Shown here piece after piece: positions 10,466 to 22,116 of a stretch of 64,000 nucleotides of DNA. Source of the stretch: Roridomyces roridus (Eukaryota; Basidiomycota; Agaricomycetes; Agaricales; Mycenaceae). The notes under the pieces are model-generated. The model was given only the letters and a program-made list of their open reading frames with translations. It was not told the DNA's origin and did no database searches. The translations under genes were made by a program, and so were the position numbers. Positions within the stretch are counted from its first letter, which is position 1. Each line of letters opens with the position of its first letter. The stretch spans positions 558,001 through 622,000 of the forward strand of contig JARKIF010000027.1 in NCBI GenBank assembly GCA_029378245.1, given 5' to 3'.

Positions 10466-10724
10466 GTGTGCTGTGGGGTGCTATGGGGTTGCTAGAGGCT
10501 GTCTGGGGTGTCTAGATGTCCCGGGATGGTGGAGGGAGCAGGAGAAAGGCTTATCGATGTATTGTAATCGGATCGTTATCAAAGCTATGCTACAGCCCTA
10601 CATATGGTGGGAATTTGCCATCAAAATTGATAGCGCAATGTCCCGCTTAGCTGCGACGGATTGCCCCAGACCCTTATGACAGGGTTCCCTTTGGGATGTG
10701 ATAAGGGTCTGGTTGCCGAGACTA
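10466..10724 (-). repeat. Right terminal inverted repeat of the helicase element
   Basis: Inverted partner of 7865-8146, 259 bp. It lacks the 17-bp duplication found in the left arm. It ends CCGAGACTA directly before the target duplication at 10725-10733. It also contains a terminal foldback pair (CCAGACCCTTAT / CATAAGGGTCTGG type) and ends inward next to the start codon of the minus-strand frame. Confidence 0.85.
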
Positions 10725-10733
10725 GACTGACTG

Positions 10734-12222
10734 CACCAGAAAGAACAAGCCACAAAGTGACCACGACCCCACCGCTGCGAAAGAGACCCATCTACCCACT
10801 CGCCGCCCCACTGGTCGGAGATCTCACAATCTTGTACTCGGATATCACGTCAACTGTATGCGGCATGCGCGTCGAGCAGACAGGCGGTCTGAGACGCCCC
10901 GGGAGTACATACACCGCTTCAGTTTGACGGGCCCGCGCGCGGCATGCTCAACGAAGCGGAGGTGAACCCTGCAGACCCCGGGTATACATCTACCGTGCGA
11001 CGGGCTATTTGACGATATATCTTGACCGAGATCTATCTTGAGGATAGGACGGGCTTGAGGGTGGGGATATAGACGACGACGGAGAGGGAACTAGTGGGGT
11101 TCTGAGTGGAGGTTAGATGTACGGTGCATGAGGGACAGAGGACGTACTGGAATGCCAGTGAGTGGTACGATCCTGGTCAAGTTCGGTGCACAATCGACAA
11201 GCGACGACAACGGGTGTCTGTGGGCGTGATGAGTAGTGACAGAGAGGTGAGAAAATCCCAGTACCTCAGGGTGAGGACAAGGATATCGTTGATGGCATGT
11301 GTGGGTCCAGTTGGCGAACGACAAGGACAGCTTGTCAATGGGTTCTGGGCACGATAAGCGAGAGCAAATGGGCACGAAAATGACCTACGCACCTTGTGCC
11401 GATGCCGACAATGGTCAGGAAAGCGACGTCGGGAAGTGTGGGTCCATGAAGGTGACGAGGGTAACGACGGAGTCTGCACGAGGCATGAGGATATTGACCA
11501 AGGACGAAGCAGTATGAGCTTACCAAGGCGAGGGAGGACCTGCTCTTGAAAGGGTGGAAGATGGTGGTAGGGAGGAAAGAGTTCTTGGGGTCTCGTGAGG
11601 AGCGAGGCGGCCGTTTATACCCTCGTGCTCTGGTGGGTCCACACCATCAGTCACACACGTCACTGTCACTGATCGACTGAGGACGATTCGGAAAGCCTTT
11701 GAGAGTATCGAGAGCCGGTGGAATCGACGTGCAGAAGGAGTGTCGAGTACTGAAAGCTGGGGATAAGCCTCGGGCCCTGCTGTGGCCTTGCAGAGTGTCT
11801 GGCAGGATGTCGCTACGCGTCTGCTTGTCCGATGTCGATATCGAGGAGGATTCTTAGAACCTGCAAATCGTGAGCTCCTGGAGTACGAGATAGACTGAAT
11901 GCCTCACGCGTTTATCCATCCAGACTTTCAACGGTCAATGGACCTTTTTTGTGCAAGGTATCGCCCGAGCCAGATGTACCTGCTCTGGTGACTCGCTGAG
12001 GGCAGCGGTGAGGGTGGGTGAAGGAGGGTATCGATACTGCGCAAGAGCGAAAGCGGGGCAGCGGGTTTAGCGGCCAGTAATGATGTCAAGTCGGAGACAG
12101 TTGGTGAACTCATGGATATGCCGGTCCTAGCGCGCCTGGATCTCACGCACGGAGACGGTGGCGAGGATACAGTGCCGAATGAGTCGTAGAAGAGGAACGA
12201 AGGAAGATTGGTATTCTTGTAT
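10734..12222. other. Intergenic, no supported gene
   Basis: About 1.5 kb. The plus strand of 11050-11520 is rich in G and A, and frames of 60-120 codons occur on both strands. None has a domain, conserved motif or credible intron pattern. In base composition it resembles the tail of the window after 60.7 kb. Confidence 0.4.
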
Positions 12223-13106
12223 TCATTGCTTCTTGGCACGCGCGCCGAATATACCCGTACCAACCCGGACGATATCGCTCCCCGCCTTGAGCGCCGCCTC
12301 AAAGTCGCTCGACATGCCCATACTCATGAGCAGCCGCCCCGTCCCCTCCTCGCCCCATCTCGCCTTGGCCTCCCCACCGAATTCCGCGCTGAGAACACTG
12401 GCAAGTGCATCCCGTGTGCGTTTCAGGCACTCGAAATCGGCATTCAAGTCCCCAGCCCCGGCATTGAGCGACTGCTCAAGCGCGCCGATCGTCATGAGGC
12501 CCTGAAGGCGCAGTCGTGGGCAGGTCGTGACGATGTGCCGTGCGAGTTGGGTGAGCTCTGCGTCTGCGTTGGGCGTTTCTGAATCCAGAGGATGTAGCCC
12601 CGACTTGGAGTCTTCGCCAGAGGTGTTGATTTGGATGAGAATATTGAGCGGCGTCGTTCGGTCTTCGGGGAGGGCTTTGTTAAGCGCGGTAGCAGCCTTT
12701 GTGGATGTGAGGGTTTGGATGGAGTAGAGGTTTGGGATCGCTTGAAGGATGTCAATGAGGTTTTTGAAGGGCGCGTACGACGCACCTGCCAAGACCTTGG
12801 CCTTGTTAGATTGCAATGTTCCAATGAAATGCCATCGTATTTCTGCAGGGAGCTGAGGCAGATGAGCTGGTGCAACCTAAGTAGAAGCTTTCTACGCACC
12901 ACCTTGGCCTTGTCCTCGAGCTCCTGGACATAGTTCTCCCCGAAATCGAGCTGACCGGCGCCGAAACAGGCTTGGATGTCCGACGCGGGTTTGTATTTGG
13001 AGACAGCCACGAGAGTCGGGGTGCCAGACGTCGTCGCTAGCTGCACACGCGAACGTATCTCCTGAAGAGATTCCAGGATTTCTGCGCTCCGAGTTTCTGA
13101 AGCCAT
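12223..13106 (-). CDS. YggS/PLPBP-family pyridoxal phosphate-binding protein
   Basis: Pyridoxal 5'-phosphate homeostasis protein of the alanine-racemase-N fold (yeast YBL036C, human PLPBP, bacterial YggS). The family binds PLP and buffers vitamin B6 and amino-acid metabolism without a settled catalytic activity. Exons on the minus strand are 12900-13106 and 12223-12852 with a 47-nt intron, giving about 278 residues. Diagnostic segments are TLVAVSKYKP with the PLP-binding lysine, FGENYVQEL, LPAEIRWHFIGTLQSNK, ILIQINTSGEDSKSG, GLMTIG, LLMSMGMSSDFEAAL and VRVGTGIFG. The start at 13106 (MASETRSAE) gives a cytosolic-type protein. In-frame ATGs at 13181 and 13211 would add a basic, phenylalanine-containing leader that could target mitochondria. 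All binding motifs are intact. Confidence 0.92.
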
Positions 13107-14229
13107 GAAACGATAACCAAAGGGTCTGTGTGAAACGTAGAGTGGCGGAGTTTTGGCAGTGAAGAAGGAGACTCTTCGCATACAATGGTGACTCGAAGAT
13201 GAGAGAGACAAATCAAGCGATCATCAGTGGCATCTTCTTGTCTTCCACCTTCATGGCAATTCGACGACGGACTCTCTTTACTCCAATGCATTCTCGTGGA
13301 CAACAATTAATCGGACTCTGAACGCTTTTTTTACTTTGTGCCCTCGGAAAACAAGACAGGAAGCCATGCGACATCCTCGACACATCCTAGGCGCTCCCAA
13401 AAGCTCACGGCCTCGGGCAAGGCTGGCTCCTCACTGGATTCTCCAAGACGTTACGTGTCTCCGCAAGTCGTCTCACCATCTACGGCCTTTGCTCGGCTCG
13501 TCTGCCCACCCACACCTGCATATACAATCCCTCAATGTCTGCTCGACCGTCAATCTCAACGTGCAAGCTGGCCCGTATTCCCAGATGCGATACACATGGA
13601 CCCTGCCCCATGAAGAAGAGGAGAGGAGAGGAGAAGACGGGCGCTTGTGTGTTCTTTCGTCTCTTCCATTCGCTGCGCGTAGCTAACCTGCATTATCCGC
13701 TAGCCTCGATAGCTCCATCTGCAGGTGCGCGCGTTCCTTCACCGCAACCCGCGAGCCTTCCAGAGCTGCATGCGGGCTGTTGACGGCCTTGGTCTAGGAC
13801 ATACAAGCTCTAGTGTGTCCTGCAGCTCCGAGCGGCTCCTGCATTGCCCCTGTTCGACTCCTGGCTGGAGGAGGACGCAGCCGGTGGCGGAGCCATTTTG
13901 AGAGAAGGGCGTGGAGTGGAGGCACGCAGCGGGCGAGGACAGAGACAGAGAGGGCTCGTGGACGACAGTCACCTCCGGCAGCCTTGTATGACGCGGGATC
14001 TCAGGCGGGTAGCTACTCTAGAGGGCTACCTGTCTTCGATACAGCATATATCCTACATCCACTAGCATGAGCTCGTAGATACTTTGAATATTTTTCTTTC
14101 CGACATATCCTCAGCGGCGTCTTCGGCGCGGTTCCAGAAACAGCAAAACGTCGATCAAATTCTCATCCGCATTTGTGTTTCCCTTCCACGTACACGCGAC
14201 CGTTTGGCCAGCGCACCACTTTACGACCC
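13107..14229. other. Intergenic between divergent YggS and PBDC1 genes
   Basis: About 1.1 kb of promoter-side sequence shared by two divergent genes. It contains a purine-rich GAAGAGGAGAGGAG tract near 13614-13636. Several frames of 70-116 codons overlap but none shows a domain. Any gene-proximal promoter elements could not be pinned down. Confidence 0.4.
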
Positions 14230-15118
14230 ATGGCCACCAGCAAGTCCTTCGACCCCAACCAGGCTCAGAATCTCATCGAGGTGCGTAAGCCCTAACGACG
14301 CGACAACGGTTCCTCACCCCGCGTTTTGGCTAGATCGAAAAACAGTGCGTGCGATCGTGCCCACACACGAAGGAGGAGGAGTCTGACTCGATCGTGGATG
14401 TAGATTCGCGGTCAAGGCTGTTGAGCAGGCCCAGGTACGTCCTCCGTAACCTCCGACGCGCTCGAAATGTTGACTGAGATACGACCCGCCTGTAGACGTA
14501 TTGGAACCTCCTCGAGAAGGTGCAGCCGAAGGAGCTCAAGCTCACCAAGTGCGTCTTGCCTCCCCCGTCTGCATCTCACGGCCCACTCACCTCACCCCAC
14601 TCTCAATTACAGACTCGACGACGAGATCTTCGAAGAAACGATGAAGACCTTCCCCGAACTCGCCGAGGACAACTACGCGAAGCTGACCAAGCTGGACGAG
14701 GAGGGGATGAAGAACCCCGAGGGCAAGGAGCGCTGGCGCCTGTTTATCGAATCGTACAAGAAGAAGGTCAAGGATTATAACTTTGGGTCCCTCATTCGGA
14801 CGGATGCGAGGCAGGAGTATGGGGAGACTAATACGATCTTCGGTGTGTTATTCTTCTCTTCTCTTTCCTTCCTTTGGGATGGTGGATGAAGGCTTACGGT
14901 GACGACGCGTAGTTACGCGGATACAGGTACGCTCGCTCCCTCCCTCCCTACGATTCCGAAGACACGGCTCGCGACCACGATAGTTCTACGCCATCGAGAT
15001 CGCGCGCAACCGACTAGGTCTGAACGACGCTGCCCACGAGCTGGCCAAAGCCGAGGCCGTCAAGGAGGCGGAGAAGAAGGAGAAGGAGGCCGCTGCCGCC
15101 GCCAAGAAGAAAAAGTAG
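14230..15118 (+). CDS. PBDC1: PBDC1/YPL225W family protein (eEF1A chaperone Chp1-like)
   Basis: Small cytosolic protein of the PBDC1 (polysaccharide biosynthesis domain-containing 1) family. The yeast homolog YPL225W has been described as Chp1, a cotranslational folding chaperone for elongation factor eEF1A; transfer of that role here is inference. Exons are 14230-14280, 14334-14344, 14404-14434, 14496-14548, 14613-14842, 14913-14926 and 14984-15118, which sum to 174 codons plus stop with every junction in frame. Recognisable segments are KAVEQAQTYWNLLEKVQPKE, KLTKLDDEIF, ERWRLFIESYKKKVKDYNFG, SLIRTDARQEYGETNTIF and FYAIEIARNRLGLN. The C-terminus is a lysine/alanine-rich tail typical of fungal members. 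Two micro-exons of 11 and 14 nt are notable, and their removal would break the conserved blocks. Confidence 0.9.
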
Positions 15119-16920
15119 TCGAAACAAAAGCGTGCGTAGCGTTCTCCGAGATTGTGTTCCCGGCTTGTACCTAACGAATGCCGATTGTAGGTGTACTATA
15201 ATGATATTGTTTATGTATGGATGGGTTTCGAGTGGATTGAATTGGATGGTTGCTTCCCGTCAATACGCGAATGGTTTTGCGAACGAAGTATGGTCCAACA
15301 ACGTTCGCCGTTCCAGCTGTTCTCTCGCTCTTGTTTTCCTGTCCATTCTAACTTGCAGAACTACCCTCGTGTCGTTGTGGAGGGTAATCGCCCCGAGAGG
15401 AAAGCCATCGAACCAAGGAACTTGGGGTAAATATTAGTCCAGGGCGGCTGAGGTTGGAAGTGAACAACGACGAGTGGTGGACTGAACTCTCACTCTTGTA
15501 CTTCCTCCAAGTCAATGGGAATAAAATTTGCAGTCAACTGGCAGTATGTTGTTTCCGCAGTGCTTCACAAGAGGACTTGAGGATGCTTGGTTGTGGAGTG
15601 ATAATTTGAACTTGAAGAGAAAATTGTCCAGTCTAATCGCCAGGAGACTAAGTCTTATGTGTTGGGACGAAGACTTGACTGCGAGTGAGGCCGAGGCCTG
15701 CCGAGGCGGGAGCAAGCAAGTCGGGACGGGAGCAATTGCGGGCATCACGGCGGGTGCTATGCACAGGCTTGATGCGTAACCACGACCATCGCGGCTCGCT
15801 GCAGCCACCCTGCTACCTGCCTGAGACGCGACCCCTGGAATTTACCTGGACTCTCACAAAACTGCGTCTGTACCTCGATCCAGATCTAGAAAACTGAGAA
15901 GCTTTACGCTGGCGTCCGGATCTGGCGCTCACCCACAATTTTTGCTCTTCGACCATATAGAAGACCTCCCGGCTGGGGCAGTCTATTTTCCGGGCTCCCT
16001 TTCCTTTCAATGCTTCTGAGCTGCGGGGTAATGGTGCAATGGGTACTCGTCTTGGTCCCGATTCACACTGCCTCACTCAGAGCGTACGGAGGTCGATCGT
16101 GGACGTCCCTGCGTTCTAAATTCTCATGTCGGCTCATGTCGGTAACATTTGGACTGCGGATTCCTGTGCTTCCTTGCCTGCGCAATGCCTTTGTATTGAA
16201 CAAGACGTGCATTAATAGGATTGTGGAGATAAGATCAGGGCATTTTCTGACAACTACTAGTCTCTCATTCAGCCTGCGCCTCTCTCATTCCGCGGCTCGC
16301 GGCGGGAGCATGCGTTCCGCAGCCGCGAAGACTTGAGTGCAAGATGGACGCACGTGAGAGGCATTCTGGAGCATCTGGCCGCTGAACTGGCGCTCGAGAC
16401 TCGAGATTCAAAACTGGACTCCTGGACGGAGACCCAACAAGACCTACTCACTTATATTCGCTGTTCATGGAAGACCTCCCGGCTGGGGCCGTCTGTTTCG
16501 GAGCCCGATTTTATTTCCTCTGCTGCCGACTGGTGATTAATATCGATTGTGACTGGGTCTCGATTTACCTGGAGATCTATCGTGGAATAGAATCGTCCTT
16601 TTGTTCTAAATTCTCCTGTGATATGCGGAGATACCCGCGCGCGTCGAATCGTTCTACGAGGTTCTATCGTGTTCCGCATTTGATATACGGGTTCCTGTGC
16701 GTCCTTGCCTGCGCATTGCCTTCGTATTCCAAGACGGGTGGTGGCTGGTGCTCCCATTCAGGTCGGCGGACTAAAAAAGTCATCCCGCAGTGATCCCACA
16801 AGCACTCGAAAAATCTTTTGTTCACTAGGAATGACTGACAGCTGAAATAAATTGTCGTGCCGTGACTCAATGCGGTGTGTGGCGTATCCGCCGATATAAG
16901 AAGAGCCGGGAAGCAGCGCC
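15119..16920. other. Intergenic with a diverged direct duplication
   Basis: No supported gene. Two related segments lie in the same orientation at about 15960-16200 and 16467-16735. Both contain GAAGACCTCCCGGCTGGGGC near the start, GTTCTAAATTCTC in the middle and TCCTTGCCTGCGCA near the end, with much divergence between. They may be remnants of a repeated element or an old tandem duplication. Confidence 0.45.
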
Positions 16921-19900
16921 AATGAGTGACACCCTCCTCTCCGCCCTCATGTCCCTCTCCGAACCCTTTGCAATTTTCGAGCAAGATGACGGCGTAAGCG
17001 TCGTACCCCGTGGCCAGCAATCGCAGCTGGAAACCACGGGTGCAGGTAGGTGCTCCCCGACTGTTCTGGCGGACTTGTTCACAAATGATTCTCGTAGTTG
17101 TTGGTCTTGCTCGATCTGAACTTCGGCGGCGGCTCCCAAGAAGAAGCCGAATAGACGGGGTCAGGTCGGAGGTGAGTATCTGATACACGGTTCTTGCACA
17201 ACATTGATTGGTGCCCACAAGACTTCGCGGCTCAACGATTCTGTCAAACTGCTGGAGGAGGTCGTTTCTCGCCCCGGATTTTCTCTGCACAACGGTCGAA
17301 TTGGTCGGCGCTCTGTTGTCGTCAAAACCATCAAACGGAAGAGGGATGCTCGAACGGTGCGTCATATATCTGGATCATACTGGATGCGAGAGCTGAGATC
17401 ATTTTGAAATCTACCTAGAAATTCGAGGCGACAATAAGTCTTTCCCAGGGCTTTGCGTACGTCCAATCGTGATCTCCAAACCCCAGACTCCAATATCATC
17501 TATCAGACATCCAAATATCCTCCGAGTCTCCGCCGTTTACTCGCCAAGCCTGGAACCCGAGTGGCTCCATGGTCTCTCAGAATTTCCCGACTCGGATTGG
17601 CTCGACGTTCCTCAAATTGCACCAGGGTCGTTCGGTTACATCTACGTGTGTTCGAATGGCATGTTCTCTCCCTGTTCACAATCTATCTGCAAGCTGAACG
17701 TGTTGAATAGCCTCCTGGTTGCAGGCCGCAGAGGTTCCGCTCGCAGCTGCGCTTGAAGAGGGTGTCCTAACCAGCATCGCTATGGGTTTGGAACTGGTGC
17801 GTCGAAAGAGGATACCTGATTCTGAACTCAAAACACCGTATTTAGGTCGCGACCCTCGCTGTGAGTGATTCACACGGAGGTCTACCCAAGAATTAATGTT
17901 TTTCCTGGCGACTATTAGTCTGGAATAGAATACCTCAATGACGAAGGAATATTCCCGGAGGTCGAGGTACGCAGCTTGAACTGTGCCATTCATCGGTCTT
18001 CCAACATCTGCCATTTAGAACTTGGTCATCCTTCGAGACATCGCTGAAAAGTTCTTGATCGAAGTCGACCTACCCACTGGCAGGAAGATATCGATTACCT
18101 GGCGTCGAACCCGATTGCCTTGGACATTGCTCAATTCCCTTTGTTTCGATGTGAGTCCTACATCCTCAAGACAACCAGGCTATCCAACACAATTTTCAGA
18201 TCTTCGCCGCCGCCAACCATATTTTCCTTGATCGTGAGCAACCTTTTCATTGAACTATGTATGAATAGACGTTGAAACCTCGTTAGAATATTTCCGCAGC
18301 GGCTCTGTGGACAACACTCTCTATGAGCTGATGCGACGGGAATATGTTTGGAGAAATATCAATCCGAGTCGGCCCGGACAGGGATCCCTTCGCGCTATTT
18401 CCAGCCAGGCACGCCTCGAGCTCACCCATTTGTCTGGTTCTGTTCATGACATGACAAGCACACATCGCTGTGCCAGTCACATCCGACCCGGGACTATTAC
18501 TCACGTCCAGAGCGATGTGGTTGCTCCTCTACTGGAAATCGGCTGGGTCTGCGAACTCTGTCATAACCATGTTGGAACCTCTCACGAGGCGTTTCGGTGC
18601 ATCTGTGGCGAGACTCGTGAGTGGTCTACTTTCTTGAACCTGTCCAATGTTCATGTAAATACGTATTTGCAGTTCCCGGTCCAAGGGTGACAGTGAGATG
18701 TCGAGAGTGCAGAAGTTGGAGTCACAGCGACTGCGTCGGCGATCCTGACGAATTCACATGTACGCATTGTGTTGCGTCGACGGCCCAGGTCGCAGCCCCG
18801 CTGCAAGTGGGATATGGCCCAGGAATACACCACCCTGCGCCGCCGGTAGTTGCGCCCGCCAATGACAACGACGAGGACATGCCGACGACAAATTACCAAC
18901 CTGATCTCTGTTGTGGATCATGTAAGTCAGCGGTAGAGGGCGAATGTTCATTCTCACCTGGTTTGGACAGATCTTCGTCGTGGTTCGTCCAGCATCGATC
19001 CCACCAGGCACTTCCGCGAGCTCTCCGCTTCTATCCTTCGCATGTGAGTCTTTCCATGTCCTGTTCAGCTTTGTCGTAACACTTCGGCCAGGTGGAAGCA
19101 CAGTTACTCCCGTTTTTTCATGGTCATTCATCGTTTATACATCATAATGCTGTTCGGCCTTCCGTTCCGATATCGCAAGGACATGCGGCACGTTCAAATT
19201 TTACCTGGCAACACTGAAAAAACCTACCAAACATATCAACGCTGGATAGCTGAATGGAATCAGATGGGAACGACCGCAGGCATACTCTTCACGTCAGTCT
19301 CTTCGTCATCTTTCCGAATGAGCGAACATACTAACGTCTCCCTACCACAGCCTGCTATTCACTATACTCCAGTTACCTGGGGCCTCATACGACCTTGTAG
19401 TCCGCACCCTCGTACAGTTCTCGATGGTGTGCCTCTTCTTTGGTGCCGTCTTCGCTTCGCTGTTCGCCATCGCATTCGGACGAGTGGCGTGCGGTGAGCA
19501 TGAGAGGCTTGAATGGATGCACGTATGTCTGCAGTATCCCATTTTGTTGCTTGACTGAGAAGCTTTTCAACAGCGAGGCTGCGGTCGATCGCGAGGGACA
19601 CGGAATCGCTTCTGGAACACGTGGATTGCGCTGTCTATGCCCCTTGCGTGGATCATATGGTGAGAGGTCCAATATTCTTCGCCTGTGCTCAAATGTTGAC
19701 GCCGAGGAAACTACAGGGGCGTGTTCTATTTTGCCATTCTGGTTCTTGTGTTCCTTTGGCGTTCAGACGCCGATACTAGCGAGCCAAATGTGGCAACTAC
19801 AACCAGTCCATCTTTGGTAAAGGAAATAGGCCCGCAAGTGATAACAAGTTCGATATTTGCTTTAGGGACAGTTTATCTCGCATTGACTGTTGCCACGATG

Positions 19901-19933
19901 CTGGACGATGAGTGGCATGTCGTATCTGAGTAG
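16921..19933 (+). CDS. Pseudokinase-like, PHD/RING-type zinc finger, multi-pass membrane protein
   Basis: A many-intron gene starting MSDTLLSALMSLSEPF. The first half resembles a protein-kinase fold. A VVVKTIKRK segment carries a candidate ATP lysine, followed by HPNILRVSAVYSP, GIEYLNDEGIFPE and an LRDIAEKFLIEVD segment where a catalytic HRD loop would be expected. No clear HRD or DFG is visible, so it is probably catalytically dead. A cysteine-rich module follows at about 18548-18770 (CELC, CIC, CREC, HSDC, CTHC), arranged like a PHD/RING C4HC3 finger. After a proline-rich linker the end has about four hydrophobic helices (ILFTLLFTILQ, MVCLFFGAVFASLFAIAF, ALSMPLAWIIWG, IFALGTVYLALTVA) and stops at 19931-19933. 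Clear introns include 17040-17097 and 18612-18672, and exon limits are approximate. It could be two genes. No named family is recognised. Confidence 0.6.
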
Positions 19934-20910
19934 CACACCCCACAGACAGTACTTACTTATACCAATCGACAATATACCCAGGCTACATACTATATCCGAG
20001 TCGGACATTTCAAGTTCAACGGGTGAGCATGACGCGGGAACTAATTTGCAACGCCATCCCTGGAGAGCCGTAAGTCCTTGGGCAGGCGTAATTGACCGCG
20101 TGTGTCACATGACCGTGAACTCCCACATCAAGTCCGCGTTTGTGCCGACTCTTTGGTTGCTTTTGTCTTTCTCTTGTCCAGAACGATGGTCACTGTTCTT
20201 TGTCTCAGTCAAACCGTTATGCTCCGGAGGTTACACCCACGAATCATGACAACTTCCCCCACCAACCATCAACTTCGCTGAGCGCTCCCCCTGCATGGCA
20301 GGCTGCACACAACTCACCTCCAAAAAGTCAGGTTGAAATGCCTGTTGGCTAGCTGGGCGCCCTCCCAGCACTCCTCATTTCTCGGTCTACTTATGCGATC
20401 GTTCTGGTTCCGAACGCTGCCTGCCAGTGGAAACACTGCACGTGTTTCAGATGCGCGTCTGGCAGGCGCACGGGGCGCTTGAGCGCCTCGAAGTCGGGGA
20501 CCTCCATGAACGACGAAATACCGCTCATCACCGACAGTTCTCCGCGCGCCATGATGCGCGAGGATTGGGGCAACACGAGGATTGGGGGCAACAAGTTGAA
20601 CTTGTACCCCGACTCGCACATTTGGTTTGCATCCCGCGGCTGAAAACTTTCACTCCGGAACTTTTCTCGGATTTCGTCGAATCCGTATTGACGAGAATCG
20701 GGGGAAAGATCCAGGTTTTTATGTATCCTGCTCCGAACAGTGATCAGGATATCTTGCTCGAGTCGACGATGCATGCGATGACTTGCGCCAGCTGGCTGTC
20801 GACAACAGTGGTTTTTCTTATTTGACGGGGGAATATGGTCTGTGTTTGAATAACAGCGGGAAAAAATCTATTACAATTAGACGCGGGTGTAATGAGGCTC
20901 GGGGCGAATA
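19934..20910. other. Intergenic, no supported gene
   Basis: Between the membrane protein and the DUF7918 gene. Minus-strand codons 20391-20774 (127) contain a plausible stretch (MARGELSVMSGISSFMEVPDFEALKRPVRLPD), but the plus strand is equally open there and no domain or splice evidence supports either reading. Confidence 0.35.
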
Positions 20911-22015
20911 TCAAGTCAAGTCGATGACTTCGCCGGGCTGGAAAACCGGTTGTGACTCCGTCTTGATTTCCTTCTTCACCGACGGCTCCTGTTTGACTCT
21001 CTTTTGATTCTTCTTCAATTCCTCCAATTGAGCCTAGACGCGTCAACGATGAAGCAAAGCCGGGGAGTATCCTCATACCTCAAGCTCCTTGATCTTAGCT
21101 TCGGCGGCGTCTTCCTCCGTGTCCATGGTCAGATCCAAGACCTCTGTTGGCGGTGCGCGCTCCTCCTCGACTGGACGTGGCGCTACTCCATCGGCGCGGA
21201 GTAATTCTAGAGCCAGAAATCGTCGCAGAATGAGAAGAGAGAAAGAAATTCATACCAATGGGCCGATACTTGAAGATGAAAGTGACGAGTTTCTTGATAG
21301 TCTTCGACTTGGAGCGTGTATTCAGCATGGAGCGGAACTCGGCTCCAAACCTGTAAAGAAACCATCGGATGTAAACTACCGAAGCATGGAACAACTTACT
21401 GCACCGCATGTCCGACGGCCTTTTTCGATTTCTCGTGTAAGATTTGCTTCTTGTAATCTTTTCTAGTCGCCCCAGTGCGCAGTGTAGTGTGACCCTTCTT
21501 CTTTACGTGTATCATTTGAAGTCTGATAGTCCCGAGATGAGGGGAAATCGACGCGTTCAAATACTCGTCGTCGTCTGAGGCATCGAAGATTTAGTAAAGA
21601 ATCAGCGTTAGAAAGGAGAAGAGTTGCGACCAGTCAATGCCTGCTTGCTAAACATCAGAGGCCTCCGCGTCGCAGCCGAAGTCGGAACGCTGTCGCGGGA
21701 GGCCTGACTGAACGTTGGGCGCCGGGGGTCCTTGGGCGCCATGCGCTTGCCGGGGCACTTGATGCCGTCGACATTGAGGCGACCGGAGATTAACAGCGAC
21801 TTGGAGGCGTTGTCGTTCGACCACTGCACGCGAAAACACTGAAAAATCGCGTCAAAATAGAGTCCTGGCCACCTGAAGTGCGAGCGCGCCACCTTATCAT
21901 TTTGAGATGGAATCCAGCGAGTGGCTTCAGTCCCATCGGCTGAATATTCTGGCGCGTATTCGGAGAGAGTGACACCGTCCACGGAGACTGAAGCCGAAAA
22001 CTGTCCCAGTTGCAT
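20911..22015 (-). CDS. DUF7918-domain protein with C-terminal VLDLT/VIDLT motifs
   Basis: Member of the DUF7918 family, a mushroom-expanded domain of unknown function. Minus-strand exons are 21893-22015, 21631-21838, 21400-21574, 21256-21350, 21079-21206 and 20911-21033, summing to 283 codons plus stop with all phases consistent. Family landmarks are the start LGQFSASVSVDGV, WIPSQNDK, the SGRLNVDGIKCPGK strand, DDDEYLNASISPHLGTIRLQ, ERSKKAxxHxVQ-like HEKSKKAVGHAVQFG, and FIFKYRPIELLRADGVAP. After the domain comes a charged coiled-coil-like helix (EAKIKELEAQLEELKKNQK). The two motifs VLDLT and VIDLT resemble SUMO-interacting motifs, the second at the very C-terminus. A nuclear, SUMO-linked role is only an inference from those motifs. 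Confidence 0.88.
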
Positions 22016-22116
22016 GAAGAATTTGGGGGAAGATGACGGTTAAAGACAAGATTAGCAGGCCCACGTAATAACCGTGATTCTAACAACACCAAACACGCCC
22101 ACCCCTTTGTTTTCGT

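Larger units (their letters stand above)
7865..10724. mobile_element. Long-TIR Mutator-like element carrying a RecQ-like helicase
   Basis: A 2860-bp element begins TAGTCTCGGCAACCAG and ends with the inverted copy. A perfect 9-bp target duplication GACTGACTG lies at 7856-7864 and 10725-10733. Its inverted repeats are unusually long (282 bp left, 259 bp right) and nearly identical. Long TIRs plus a 9-bp duplication are typical of Mutator-like elements; the superfamily call is inference because no transposase is present. Inside are a spliced RecQ-like helicase gene on the plus strand and the 5' part of a second gene on the minus strand. Each starts within a few bases of the inner edge of a TIR. 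The near-identity of the TIRs and the perfect duplication suggest recent movement. Confidence 0.8.

Noticed and set aside
7865..10724. Helitron interpretation of the helicase element
   Set aside because: Long inverted ends and a target duplication are incompatible with Helitrons, and no Rep domain is present.
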